Source: Stercorarius parasiticus
Lineage: Eukaryota; Chordata; Aves; Charadriiformes; Stercorariidae
Direction: 5' to 3'
Length of the DNA stretch: 64,000 nucleotides
Assembly: GCA_013396915.1 (NCBI GenBank)
Contig: VWZL01000658.1
Coordinates: forward strand, 1,065,473 to 1,129,472
In this document: positions 1 through 12,924 of the stretch, piece by piece
Position numbering within the stretch: the stretch's first letter is position 1
How the letters are laid out: each line of letters begins with the position of its first letter
Notes under the pieces: generated by a model
Told to the model about the DNA's origin: nothing
Databases searched by the model: none
The model's input: the letters and a program-made list of their open reading frames with translations, nothing else
Position numbers and translations under genes: made by a program

Positions 1-49
1 CAGATTATCCAGGAGAATAGTGACAGAGCAACAGAACACCACAAGTCTC

Positions 50-700
50 CTAGAGCCTAGTCAAGAAGAGTACAATATTATCAAGTAATCTACTGCCAAT
101 TAAAATAGATGTTGACAGAGAGAAACAAATACAAATTAAAACACCACCTTTCCCTCCTGCCCTCCTCTTCCCCAGGCTAAACTTCATGCTTTCACAGACA
201 ACCCCTCTACCTCGCCCCAGTCCCGAGCAGCACAGGGGGATGAGGAACAGGGGGTCATGGTCTGTTCCTCTCTGCTGCTCCTTCCTCCTCACACTTTTCT
301 CCTGCACCAGTGTGGGTCCTCCTCAGGGGCTGTAGTCCTTCAGGATAAACCTGCTCATGCATGAGCTCTCCATGGCCATAGTTCTTCAGGAAATCTCCAC
401 TTTCTCCAGCATGAGGTTCCGCATGGGAGATACCTGCTCAATCATGGTCTCCCCAGGGTCTGCAGCACCTTCTCCCTCCTTTGACCCTGGGCTGCTCCTC
501 ACACTCTCTTCCTCACTCCTCACGCCGTCGTAGAGTGCTTTGCCCCTTCTGAAATGCACTCTGCTGGAGAGGTCCCACCTGTGGCTGAGGGGCACAGCGC
601 TGCATCCGGCCCGAACAGCCCCACTGCCAGCAGCTGGGCACCGCACCTGGCACCTGGACTTACCCAGGACATGGGGAATGGAGAATTGTGCCCAGCGACA
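50..700. mobile_element. ERV LTR-type interspersed repeat, copy 1
   Basis: The block is alignable by eye with 40955-41530. Shared landmarks in the same order are a run ending CAATTAAAATAG, a GAGAAACAAATACAAAT segment, a CCCCAGGCT-AACTTCAT segment, and repeated units of the form 'CTGCAGTCCTTCAGGA..AAATCTCCAC' followed by an 'ATACCTGCTC' segment. The tandem 'CTCC..GGGCTGCAG..CTTCAGG' texture is what I know from ERVL-like LTRs abundant in birds. No retroviral gene is attached, so it is probably a solo LTR. Exact ends are uncertain. The copy is diverged from copy 2, so it is old. Confidence 0.6.
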
Positions 701-2589
701 GCAGTTTCTTACCACATTTCAGCATGACCAGGGACCAAAACACTTTGCACAGCTCTGTTTACTAGAGAGGAGCTTTGCTGATTTATAAGAATGGGACTCA
801 GGACCGGCAGACATGACCAAAAATGAAAAGAAAGAGGCTGCCCAGACTTGAACATGTATATCTAAGCACCTTAGCACTTCAGGTGCTGCGAAGCAGACCT
901 CTTCATAAACCTTGGCCCAAAGCAAAGTCAAAGGGCACTTCTTCATCCCTACAAAACCAGCCATACACGAGTCACTCCAGGCACAAAAGTGATACAAATT
1001 TAAAAGGAATTATCTAAAGCATTTCTGAGTTTTAAAAAAGGTTTCTGTTCAAAATTTGTTCCAGTCTGATTTGCACCACTTCAGCCAGATACATGCAAAT
1101 GTTGTATCTTCACCTTGGGCTGGACGTGTGGCTCCGTGGGATTTTTGTTGGTACCTGTATAAATTCAGTGGCATTCACTGTTACGTTCTAACACTGACTT
1201 TTATACTTGGCACCCAAAACAACCCAGCCCTGAGGAACAAACTCTTGCTCCCCTTTGACTTCTACTTCACCTTTCCAGTCCGGGTACCTGTGATAGGTCT
1301 TGATTTACAAATGGTGGCAAAATTAACAGACACAAGTGAAGAGGTTTCTGCTGCAGTTGTCCATCTCCCTTGGAGACTACTATTCCCAACTCAGGAAGAA
1401 GGCAGCCACCTGGGAACAGCTCCTCATCCACTGCCTGGCACAATTAGGTCAAAACAAAATCAGCATCAATTGACCTTTAACATGCAGTGTTACAAACAGC
1501 AGCAATTCAGGAGCTGTTTCTGCCCTCAGGCTGACAACCTTTCAAAGAAGGATAGGGTAGACAGCTGGAGGCACAAAATATTTTCAGCGTCTCAGCTTAA
1601 CCAGCTACCTCTCACGTTAACAGGCCACAGTCTAACAAGTTTTAGACATGATCAGCTCTGAGTACACCTAGGATGTCTTCAAAGCAGAGCTAAGAGAACA
1701 GAAGCATCTGGGCTTGATGAAGCTTGGAAACAAAGAGCCAAAGATGAGCCTGTATGGAAGTTACTGCATGCCCATCTGTACCAGGCTTCCCAGCTAATAC
1801 GGCCAGGATTGCTGACCAAGTTGCTCTCTCCACCGCTGGCTAATGGTGAGTCTGCCTATCCTCCCAAGGGCACAAGGAGGGTCAGGGACTATGAGTATTT
1901 GAGGGACTTAGTTACTGTCCAAGGGGCTTCTGATACCAACTGGTGAGAAAGGAGAACTTGGGCTGTAACCTACAGTCTAAGGAGACGCTCCCATTCTTGG
2001 CTGAAAGCATTGCTGTAGTTGGTTGTGAGAGTTTCGTGTGTGGGCAGGTGAAGAATTCAGCAACAGTGTAAAAGCTTTGGCTAGCTCTTCAGTGAAGACC
2101 AACTTTAAGGATTTATAAGGATTAAGTAGACAAGTTTCAGTTAAACTTTCACGTTGAACATACATGAGAATTAATTGTTTGATATACTTAATGTGAGTAC
2201 GAAAACCTCATGGGGGTTCAAAAATGGGGGAAGGATGCTACCTCCCATCTGCACTGACAAAAAGGACGCACTTCAGTTTCGCCTTGCCAGCTCAGCCTCA
2301 GCTTCCCCATATCACCCACTTACTCAGAATGGAGCCTGCATTTAACACCACCTTCAAAGTGCTCTATACTTTATCTACGAAGATTTCCTGCATATGTGAC
2401 TAAAATCAAAACAATTAAAAAATTGCTACTTTGGCACTAGGTCTGAAAAGGTGGAAAAGAAATCAATATAACTATACTTTGCCAACAAATAAGCTACTCG
2501 AGAGTAGTTCAGCTAAATATGAAAACTGAAAGCCTAATCTAAAACTCAAAACGGTAGAGAAAAAGCACACTTTCATATCCCAAATGGAT

Positions 2590-2623
2590 AGATACATGCA
2601 TGCACACATACACACACACACTA
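2590..2623. repeat. CA-rich microsatellite
   Basis: A short ATGCATGCACACATACACACACACAC tract, an imperfect CA/TG simple repeat. Confidence 0.7.
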
Positions 2624-5476
2624 AAAGAGAACCAGTTTTGTTCACCGTACATCTCTGGCCCTGACATTCATTAGTATTTCTGCGCTAACTCAAAAGCCAT
2701 TAATTTCTCTGAAACCCACACTAATCCCTTTGTAGTGCAGATAATGGGCAGCCATTCTAGAGTCATCTTCCCTTTCTATTAATCCAATCAGGGAGGCAGC
2801 GCTTCTGCAGCTCCAACTGCAATCTCTCTCGCTTCCATCAAGTACAGATGACAGTTCAAGCTTCTCCATAATAAGACAACTCGTAACCTTCCCCCAGCCA
2901 CCTCCCCCTTCATCTGCACACAGGTTTGCTTGTCTTTTGTTAAGTTAGAGAAAGGCTATCTCTCCCCGCCTTTCAGAGGCGCCCCCCTCCCTCCTTCGCC
3001 CCACTCCCTCCCTTCAAGCTCCCGTGAATCGGCTCCACTGACTCTCACTCTAACTGGGACAGAACCAGCAGCCAACTTGATTAAAATTCAAATGCCTCGT
3101 ATTGTTTAGGTCCAGGCAATAGATGCTGGAAAGAGACAGGTTGAATCCATATGCTACACATACACACACGCTTTACAACCCTCTGCTGCTTTATCTCCTC
3201 GACATGCGGTGTGCCAGATAATACCTTTCCACTCAGAGAGCAAATGCTACCATCTCTCCATCCACCTTCCAAACAGAAACTGCATCTCTTTTCCTCCCTA
3301 CAGAGACAGGGAGAGTAAATTGAGGAAGAGTAAAAAAAAGGAAATAATCACAGTAAATGGCCCACGCCTGAGCCATTTGGGGTTATAATTTCAAGGGAAG
3401 AAGGGGAAGGAGGTAGAGGGAAACAAAGAGAGACTCAGCAGCTGGGGACAGGGCAATATCTTCCTCAGCATCTCTCCTCTCCTTTGGGAATTGCCCACTT
3501 GCCTCAGACAGGAACCCTGCACCAAGCACACACCTAACCCTCTCCACACCTGGGGGCAACTGGTGCAACCAGCACCATAGGAGAGGAAGCCCAAATGTCA
3601 CCTCAGCATATCCAGAAGACACATGCTCCTGAACAACTGACTGTACTTGCATCCCTGTTGGTATGGCAGAAAAACTTGCTGTTTTCCACTACTGGAACAT
3701 TTTGGATGACAGTAATACCAAGTAACCTGGAAAAGGGCAGAAGTGGAAACGCCTAGTTTCTGAGGAATGGCACTCCTCTCTGGATTCCCTAATGCTTAGT
3801 GAGAGATGAGCATTAGGTTACGGAGTTTTTGTCAATAGTCCTCCTCTCTGATTTCCATAAAACTCAGCAGCCACCTTTAGGACCTAAAATGCTCTGAAAT
3901 TGGGTTGGGCTAGTCACCTGCTTGGTGGGGCTTGCTGGATCAGGGACAAACAGTGCCTCAGCCAGTGTGACTCAGACCCACAATGTCCACTTCCTTCCTA
4001 CTTAAACATACAGCCTTTTCTTCCCACCTATTTTCCCATCTGACTCTGCAGGTATATCTCTTTCAGGCGAGTATCTCCGATTCCACTTGGTCCTGAAATA
4101 ATAGCATTGATATTTAGCGACAAATTCCCAGCAGATGGCTGTCGTGGAGCCAAATCTGGCCTCTTCTCTCAATGCCAACTCTTTTCAAGGGACCACTACT
4201 TTTAACTAGGTAGCATTTTGCATTAATTTATATAAAGAAACAGCATCTCTCCCCACCAGAAGGGCATTCGCTCTTTTGCATCTTCCTTAGGCTTAGGGAA
4301 AGCAAAACCTGCTTTGAAAGCGTTGAACTTGCAAACCCTTAATTTTAGACTTATGCATTGCTAGTGAGGCTGGCTTAGCTGTTTACCAAAAATAAGCTTC
4401 TCACTGAATGAACTGCCGAAACAGATGGATAAAGAACCTGAACAAATTATTCTTTATGTGTTTCCTTTCAGGTATGGCAATGCACAAGAAACATATGAGA
4501 AACTCCGCAGGATCCTGGCTGCCCAGTCGCTCCATCCAATTGTTTTTGCTCCTCTGCAGCAAGTTGAACACTTGCATAGTGTTTGCTGAGCAGACCATGG
4601 GCACCCTGTGCATGCTGACACAGTGCCTGTGCCAAGGGGGCAGTGGAGAAGAAGGCTGGATTCAGTCAAAGGGCAAGACCAACCCAAAACAGGACTCAAT
4701 TCTGGAAGAGACAGAAGTATAATGAGTTGAAAGAGATGGTTACCTGCCACCAGCTAGGAGATGCATAAAACAGCAGCACTTGCAAAAGAAGTGAGACTGT
4801 CAAATGAAGACGGATTTGTTGATTTCTTTAATAAATTCACTCAATTCAGCTTTAAAAAGAAGGAAGAAAGGGTATAAAGTGACTGTCAAAGCTACAAAAA
4901 CAGGCTCAGTTCACATTAGGAGAGTTAGCTGACACCACTAAGGGAATAACAGCAACTAACATGAAAATTCAGTTATGAAAGTCACCACAACATCACTGGA
5001 AGCAATCAGCACTGCCCCAGGAGATGAAAACTCTGTTCATTAGCTTTACGGAGTGTTGTAACTCCAGAGCAAGAATCTCCATAAAGAACAACCCTCCCAA
5101 CCAGAAGAGCTTCACAACCAAACTCATCAGTGCTGCTAACTGTAAGCCTCCTGCACTGTGAATTTATCCCCCGTATATGAGCCCCTCCCATCGCCTCCCA
5201 CCGCACTCCCCTCTCCACCACTCTGCATCCTCCCACAGCCTCCCAGCCAAGGCAGTGAAGTACGGCATGTTTCCCTCCACCCGAGCCAGCTGCCCAACCT
5301 AGCCCCTTCCGCTGCTGCTGCTCTCTGCCAGACTCCATGGCCCTTACAGCTCGGGGGGTGTTCGAGCCTGAGAAGCAATTACAAGTGAGCCTGCAGGGAA
5401 AAAGTGCAGCACTCCCCAAATTAGCCAGGGGGGATAGAGGAGAAGTATCATCCAGCAGAGGAGTTGAAGTGAGGTG

Positions 5477-5640
5477 ATCCAAATTACACTCCCATTTGAT
5501 CTTGGGCAAAGCGCCTCACCTCTGTTTGTCCCCACTCTCCCTATCCTTACTGTGTGGTGTACTTAAGCCATGATCTCCCGGGAGAAGGGGCTATCTCTTG
5601 TCAGATGCACAGACAGTCCCTGGCACTTATGAACCCCCGC
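5477..5640 (+). mobile_element. MIR-like SINE relic
   Basis: The order of pieces follows the core and 3' part of MIR elements: 'GATCTTGGGCAAAGCGCCTCA' resembles the 'acCTTGGGCAAGTtactTnA' core and is followed by a pyrimidine-rich CTCTGTTTGTCCCC segment. About 60 bases on comes 'ACAGTCCCTGGCACTTATG', resembling the 'AgTGCCTGGCACatAgt' tail. It is highly diverged, as expected for MIR in a bird. The call rests on motif order only. Confidence 0.45.
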
Positions 5641-6696
5641 AGTGGAGGGCATCCAAGTCACGTTGGATTTTAAATAACATTTTTGCCTCAAGTCTTGAAA
5701 GGCCTCAAATCTCTGCAGTACAGCTACCTTTTAATGTTGAAAATAAATGGGCCACAGGAGGAGCATCAGTTCTCCAACTGGCTTGATACCTCTGGGATTA
5801 TTTCCAAGTGGTTTGAGGCTTCCTGCTCTCCAGAGAGGAAGGTGCAGAAGTGTTGTTTCCGCACATCTGCCTCTTGGATGATAGCACCATTATCTTCTGC
5901 ATAACACCATGGACCTATAATGTCCTGCCATCCCAGTGGCAATTAACAGGCTACTGGTCTGCCCTGGCTGTGTAGGGGTGCTTTTTGCAAAATCACAAAT
6001 GGCAATCGGGCTTCAAAAGCCTCCCTGGAAGATGGGTCAGGAGCTAGGCTTTACCTGGCCATCACTGGAGGGGAAGCATGAAGGCTGCAATGTCACACCT
6101 CCAATGTTTCACACCTCTCAGGATCTCTGGCCACCTCCACCTCTGCAGCAGCTCCCTTACCTGCTAGCTTTTCCAGCTAGCTGTCTTTGCAGCTCCTCCC
6201 CGAGCAGAACAATGGCTGCAATTGATGGCACTGCCGTCTGCTGCTGTGACCCACCACCACAAACCTGCTCAACACACTGATACATACCACTAAACGCTGC
6301 ATGAGCCAATGTCACAGGCACAGAGCTAATACCAGCCACCACTACTGCTGCCAAAGGTGAGGACATCTGGCAAACAAAGAAAACACCCTAACATAAAGTC
6401 TGTGCGGTCACCAGAATAAGAGAAAGCAGCACTGTAAAATGACTCCTCAGAATTCAAGGATCACCTCCAGTGCCCAGCCCGTGAATCAGTGGTGTGTTGC
6501 TCATGAATACATGTTTAGATGTCTCACCTCCACAAAAACACACTAGAAAAGTATGTAATATGTATAAGAACTATATGAAGAGGGGCCCAAAGCTCTCTTG
6601 AAATATCCCCTGCACAACTGAGTACAAAATCATACCGTCAAAGTGTCCCAAACGATCACTAGGCTCCCAGCCAGATAAAAAGTTGTGAAGAGAGGG

Positions 6697-6724
6697 GGGA
6701 AAAAAAAAAAAGTTTTTTTTTTTA
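6697..6724. repeat. A-run followed by T-run
   Basis: A run of 13 A's preceded by GGGGGG is followed by AG and then 11 T's, giving a small self-complementary homopolymer pair. Confidence 0.6.
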
Positions 6725-9700
6725 AATCAGTCTGTTGAAAGAAGGAGGTGAAATCCTGGCCTTGATCAGACAGAGTAGAATTTGGGCCTGTTGGCCAGTT
6801 TTAAGGCAGTCACCTTTCTCTGGTGTTTTGCCATGCCACGGTGCTGCAAACACCCCGTAGGCTCAGCTTACCAACAGAGCATACTGCCAAAATGAACGGG
6901 GCTGGCTGAGTACCCCCATTGCTGCTTGTTGGAGAGGGGCACAAGGTGTCAGCCTTCTGCAGTCAGGACAGTTTGTGAGCATGCAGGTGCTCAGCGCAGT
7001 GACAGCTCTGGAGTTCCCCAAGCTCACAGGCATGGCAGGCAAACAAAACAGCTACCCCGGCAAAGTACTATAGCATCCACACTCTCGGGAGTGCCTGTGT
7101 TTGAATGAAAACATCCACATGACTATTAAAGATAACTGCTCACACATTGTGTTTTACTGATCTAAGCAAGCTCTCGCTGGATACTACAGAAGCAGCATTC
7201 TCCCTTTGTTTGCCAGGCCACATGCCCAGAAATACAAAAGCCTGTGCTGAATTTGCTTACAACTTCGGTCTTTGCTAGCTCCGCTTATGGCTCGACACTG
7301 CTCAAACAGCGCTCACTTCTAGTACACTAGCTGTTTTGCCAGCAAGCCTAAGGAGATACTGCCCCAAAAGGCACAGCTTCTTTTCAGATCCTTTTCTTTC
7401 CCAGCACATGGAAAGGATCCAGTTTCGTTTTATTTGTATTCTAAAAAAGCAAGCAGCAGGAACAGATAAGCTCATAGTAATAAATATACTATGAAGATAA
7501 GGGAAAAAAAAATATTGTGAAGAGTTAATCTATGCAGCAACTCAGCCTGCCTCAGAGGACTGGGAGACCTCTGCAGGCTCCAGAGGGAAGTCCTTTACTG
7601 CAATGAGGACTGAAACGAGTGGCTGAAGTTGCTCCCTGTATCTCCTGTGCATTCATTTAACCTGTATTCAAGCCCTGGAAAGGGATGTCTCCATAGTCTG
7701 TGGCCACCGTGACTCCTTCAACCACTGCAGCAGCTTTTATCCAACCTTAAATTACATTTTTCAGTCTCTTGTGGAGAATAATTACCAGTCCCAGATACAT
7801 GTACCTGCAACATCCATTTTCTTGCTTTTGCTTTTCTCTTTTCAGCTCAGCTCACAGTAGCAGGAAACTCGATGGCAGGCTCTCTTGTGAACACAGAGGG
7901 AAGAAATACCATGGCTACCTTCTAAAACCTGCACAGCAGCTGAACAGAACAGGTAAGGAAACAGGTGAAAAGAGTGCATTCTCAGAGCACAGAAGTTCTC
8001 CTTCCTCAAAGAAGGTACTGCTGCCTTCAAACATCCCATGCAGAAAGGCTCTTGGAGGGCACACAGCAAGCACTGACAAATGCCTTGCACCTTTGCAAAA
8101 AGCAATAGAAAAAGCATGGGCCGAGCACCTTAGACATACTGACTGCTGCTGCAACTCAGGTGAGTACTGGGAGAAGTTCTTCAGCCACTCATTCTAATCC
8201 ATTTCCCTCCCTTGCTTGGTTCACCTCCAAAATCCCAGAACTTGACCATACTGAGTCTCTTCTGTAAAAAGCCATTTTGAAGAGATCTACGCTTCTGGCA
8301 GCACTGAGCACAGCAATGGGACTTGTTCCTGGTACCATAGAGAAACTGAGGAATGGATGGGCTATAAGATACCTGGCACTATTGCAGATAGTATAAAAAC
8401 AAGAGTTTTCTTCATGGAAATCTGTCAATTTCTGTTTTTCTTAACAGTGCTAATATTGCTATACTTCACAAAAGTACTTTGTAGATGGGAGGTCTTCACA
8501 GTTATAACTCACACCTACAAACCATTTAACACGAAATCATAATGATAAAGAGTGTATCACACTAACACAGTTTCTTTTCCTGTATGGAGAAAAACTTCAT
8601 TGCATTAACTGCACTTAAACAGCACACGTGCCTGTCGAGGGGCTGGGAAGAGTAGCACTGAACTCCACTGCTACTACTGAAGCAGCACACCTTGGGTACA
8701 CACTGAATCCTGGATGGGGTGACCGAATCCTGGACACAACCTAGCTTCAGGAATCCCACAGTTAGATCCAGTTGTACACAGAGTGCGTTTCTTGTCTTTT
8801 CTCTTCCTCTCATGGTTATAACACAGAAGGTTTTCTATCAAGCTCTTCTAGACGCTGTCTTGAAGTCCTGGTACAGACTTGACTCTGGATACAGCAAGGT
8901 CCTTTCAGGGTTTCCAGAGAGCTGGCGCATCTCCGGGGGTCTGTCATCTCAAAGAAATGTGGACTGGAACAGCTGAAGCTTCTGAAAGTGCAGCAACTCT
9001 CACCCAGGAGGGGTGAGACACTGCAATATGCAGTCCCTGACTTCGGAAGCAATAGTGTCCCAGCACTGCACTTCCCAATAAAATTTCTTTGTTTGCCAGA
9101 AGGGGAAGAAAAACTGACATCGTCGTTTCCTGTTTGCTTCCTTTTATGAACAGCTGCATCACACCATCTTCCATTTGTGTGTAAGGGAGGAGCAAATGTA
9201 ATTTGCTTCACCCCAGACAGAGGTGCAATGCATCAGGGTGCACCCCAATGTGCTCCTGCAGTTGCCTTAAGCCCTGGACTGACAGAAAGGAGATCTGTTT
9301 GGCCTCAGACTATGCTGCTCAGCACCAGTTGGGTTGGCAGCTCGCTTCTTGCAGCTTGGGGACCCAGTGGCAGCTTGAAATCACTCTCACTGAATAAGTA
9401 CATGAACAAGTCTTTAAATGCAGGACGGCTTAGGTATTTCTTATTACAAACTGTGTAAGTAACAGAACCCCTTTCTTTTTCTGAGGGCTCCATGGGGAAA
9501 TTGTGCCAAAAAGATTAAGCTTAAAACACTATCGGGGACACGTATTGACATTTAATGGCTAGATTTTAAAAGTTTTGCATGCTAAGTTAAACCCATGAGA
9601 TGCCCAGAATACAGCTAACAGAAACAGAGAGCTCTGCTTCCTGTTCTGCATCCCTTCCACGGGAAGGACACAGACCAGGGACCCCACTATGCAGAAAACA

Positions 9701-9814
9701 GTATATCTCCCTAAACGAAAATAACAGCACGTATACTTGCCTTTGTAAACCAAGAGCACCTTTCTTTGGGATACAGCAACTATGTCACAATATAATACAA
9801 TAACCTACAGGCTG

Positions 9815-9876
9815 TGTATGTATATATACATACATAAATACCTACATATTATATATATTTATATATGCACACATCC
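9815..9876. repeat. AT-rich microsatellite
   Basis: Imperfect TATATATACATACATAAAT and TATATATTTATATATG runs make a TA/CA-type low-complexity tract. Confidence 0.7.
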
Positions 9877-10688
9877 ACAAACACAACCATTTAGGCACCT
9901 GCTTTTCATGCTCCAAAACAGATGACTTACCTGGAAAACCTAAGCCAAAATGCTTGTTTTAACCCTATACAGGCTATCTATTCATAACTGGAGCCATTCC
10001 ACCTTACACACACACGCATGCTTTCACAACCCTTTGATTTTTAAATTCCTTTGTTAAGTCCTGCCTTTATTTAGATTATAAAACCTTTGTGGTACTAACT
10101 GCTTTTCTTCCCCCTAAGTGCCCAGTCCACTTCTGGCATCTACAAAATAAATCATGGAGATGGAGACACTGGTTCAGTGTTTCCGAAGCCCTGAGCACAA
10201 CCTCTTTCAGTTCAGTGCTCGAGAAAGGAAAAGGAAGAAGTATCACTCGCTGAAATATCGCTTCATATGGCTCATTGGAGACGCCTGCCTCAATCTGATG
10301 ACAAGGCTTCCTGTACCCCATACAAAGCTGGCAGAGATGCCTTAATATTGACAAGCACAAACTGCATGCTTGAGTTTGTTAATTGTTTACGGACTGAATA
10401 GCCAGCATTTCTTAAGGAAACAGAGCAGAGATCTCAGGCCTTACAGTAAAGCTTTGTATGCCCTCTTTTTAATGGCCGCTATTTAACTTTTATGAAAACT
10501 GCCTTTGTTTGGATTTGCCATTCTCCCAATAGCTTTAGCATTCAAAGTTTTTTTAGTTTGGGAAAATCAGGTAAGGAAATTATCAGAAATATGTAACAAA
10601 TTATTTTTTCCTGAGTCAAACTGAACAAAATAGAAGCAAAAAGTAAACCAAGCTTAGTTTATCAAACAACGAAAGGAACAGAAGTCAA

Positions 10689-10708
10689 GATTGGTTTAAA
10701 AACCAATC
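10689..10708. repeat. short perfect inverted repeat
   Basis: Nine-base arms (GATTGGTTT and AAACCAATC) are separated by AA. Each arm carries a CCAAT-box core, in opposite orientations. It lies 22 bases left of a tandem repeat. It may be chance. Confidence 0.5.
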
Positions 10709-10730
10709 CTTAGGCAGGCAGGCAGACAGA

Positions 10731-10777
10731 GCTATATCAAAGATAACAGAGCCGTGCTATATCAAAGATAACAGAGC
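10731..10777. repeat. two-copy tandem repeat, period 25 bp
   Basis: A 22-base unit containing TATCAAAGATAACAGAG occurs at 10731-10752 and again, identical, at 10756-10777. It is a recent local duplication within the PLEKHM3 intron, just downstream of the coding exon. Confidence 0.85.
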
Positions 10778-10916
10778 TCTTAAGAGCTACCTCACGGTTG
10801 TTTTTTGGGGGTTTTGTTTGGTTTTTTTAAACATGCAGCTCCTCTTTCAAGATAAATATTAAGAACAAATAGGAAAGTCCCCATATCATCAGAAACAATA
10901 AAGCATCAGCACAAAC

Positions 10917-11520
10917 CTGTGTTTCCTTGGATGTCCTCTCCCTTGGTTAATGCCAGGTAAGAGAGCAGAGCACAGTTATTGTCCTGACCAGGCGCAGGTG
11001 GCTGCTGCAGGGAGGTGCCCGTGAAGACCACTCCCCAGTTTACATGGCTGATATCGGAGCGCGACCTGTTGTGTCCTGGCTTGAACGTGGAGGCTTCCTC
11101 ATTCTGCACCAGGATGTCATTCACTGAGCGAGGCCTGTCTCTCCTCCGCTGGCAGATATTGAAGATGTTAAAAGCTGTGGTCTCCCCTTCCCCTGCCCAA
11201 GCAAGGTTGTCAGCAGCTGTTCCCCTCTGCACCACGCGCTGGTCTTTGGCAGGGAATGCTGGCTGAGCTTTGGTTTCCAAGAGGCCATTTTTGCAGTGAT
11301 CCCAGATGAGGCTACTTTTGGCTAAGGAGGCGACGTTCCTCAGATTCCTGCTCTCTGTTATCTGATCAAATACTTCGTGCCCAACCAGTTCGGGGACCTC
11401 CTGTACACCATACACCTCAGAGGGCTGCACAATCTTTTCAAGCTTAGTATCAAAACTATTGAAAAAGTCTTCAGTCACTTCCAAGGCAGGGCTGATGTCA
11501 TCAACTTCGAGAGCCTCCAT
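10917..11520 (-). CDS. PLEKHM3: PLEKHM3, first coding exon (residues 1-201)
   Basis: This exon encodes the N-terminus of pleckstrin homology domain-containing family M member 3, also called DAPR, a scaffold linked to AKT signalling and muscle differentiation. The start [20 protein letters not shown] matches the mammalian protein as I remember it. Also conserved are [10 protein letters not shown] (about 41-50), IWDHC (72-76), [12 protein letters not shown] (124-135) and [13 protein letters not shown] (146-158). The frame is open from the ATG at 11520 to a donor ACAG|GTTTGT with the last exon base at 10917. That gives 604 bases, phase 1, at the place where the human exon ends (after '..QGNT'). 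No PH domain or zinc-binding region is in this piece; those are coded to the left, outside the window. The region after residue 163 is poorly conserved and lacks the poly-Q of the human protein. The exon's 5' boundary is not certain: acceptor-like AGs lie at 11557/11556 and 11524/11523. Confidence 0.93.
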
Positions 11521-12924
11521 ATCCTGTGCTACCAGTGGGCCCGAGGTGTCGCGATGCTTTAAAAAGATACCATATCAACGTCCAGGGAAAGAGGTGCTTC
11601 ACATCTGCCCTTGGCTCACCATTAACCTAGAGATGGTGGGGCAAATACATTCATCAACCACAATCCTTAGTGGCAGAAAGGAACCAAATCAACCCGCCTT
11701 CAGATGGGAGACTTAACATTCACTGATCAAGTGGGCTACAGTCCCCCTGTGAAGTAAGCTCATAGTGATGGAGAGTACCTGTAAAGCAAAGCAAAACATC
11801 ACATCAGTAACGGCCTTTTCCCAGATAAGTATGTTTAATCGCATCACTCCTTTCACAGTCACAGTCCCCTTGATTTTACCTTCTCCTTTATTTGGCACCA
11901 ACATTATTGTGTACGAAGAACCCCTTTGGGGTTTCTGTTGTTCACTGTCCGTGAACTCTGTGTATTATCACTTCTGGAACTGGCACCTGAAGAGAGCAGG
12001 ATGGGGCACCAGACAAAGGGGAACCAAAGGGATGCCATTTATTAACCAAGCTTTAGAAGGCTGCACTGAGAGGCGGTACTGACTAACATCACAAATGCAG
12101 CTACCGAGGGAATGCTGAGTACAGGTTCCCATGGGCCTGTAAGAAGAAGTTGAGAAATGAAGGGTTATTAAAATAGGCCAACCAGCCTCAAATAGTTTGC
12201 CTTTTTCTCCCAGATGGCTTGCACTCCCAATTTTAGGAGATCAGCATGAGTTTTACAGCAGCTGCTTTGCCTACTTGTCTGCACAAACAGAACTATGATA
12301 TTTGCCTAATAAATCAATGCTATTAGGCTGCTGGAGAGTACTGCACATAGAGTTTCTCTCTAGAATATAACCAGGAACCAAAGTGAAACCACGTGGCAAC
12401 CCAAGTCCCAGAAAGACAAAGCAACCTACCAGCAAAACAAAATATACCATATCCTGCACCATCACAAATCTGCAGATCTTTATTTCCAAGCAACTGACTC
12501 ACTGGACAAAACATAAGAATAGAGAAGGGCTTTAGGGCTAGAACTATTGAAAAGCTGTATTGACCCACCTGAGCTCACACCTGTGAGGAGGAAGGAAGGG
12601 GGGGTTCTATCCCCTCTACTGCAATAACGGGGTGTCTCATTGCTGATTTCTGTCCCACCAAACCTGTTGCCTTCTGACCTCCCCCCTCTTGAAATTCCCT
12701 CCACAGTGCTGCCATGCTCGAGGGAAGTGCATGGTAGGTATGTTTAAATTGAGGAGATCAGTCAAATGCGTGCAAGTTCTTGGGACCTGAAGACTGGGCA
12801 TTTGTGCTAGCGGGAGGACAGCTCTCATGGCTGCTAGGAGAAATCACAGTACCTTGAGCCTCTACATGCAGAACAGACCAAAGTCAGAGATCTACATCCC
12901 AGTTTCAACCACATCAGCTAAAGT

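Larger units (their letters stand above)
1..10916 (-). other. PLEKHM3: PLEKHM3 intron following the first coding exon (partial)
   Basis: This stretch lies downstream, in the minus direction, of the splice donor of the first PLEKHM3 coding exon. I looked for the next PLEKHM3 exon, which should begin shortly before the first PH domain, and did not find it, so the intron runs past the left edge. It holds an LTR-type repeat near the left end, a MIR-like relic near 5.5 kb, short microsatellites and two small repeats near 10.7 kb, listed separately. The open frames in it show no recognisable protein and no consistent splice context. Confidence 0.6.

Noticed and set aside
1056..1661. Open frame of 201 codons on the plus strand
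   Set aside because: It lacks an ATG start at its beginning, has no recognisable domain, and lies inside the PLEKHM3 intron with no splice context. Length alone does not support a gene.
5006..5509. Open frame of 167 codons on the minus strand
   Set aside because: It is in the orientation of PLEKHM3 but does not resemble its PH or zinc-binding regions. It overlaps a MIR-like relic and low-complexity CTCC-rich sequence.
7769..8197. Open frame of 142 codons on the plus strand
   Set aside because: No domain recognised. The opposite strand is equally open in two frames, which points to composition rather than coding.
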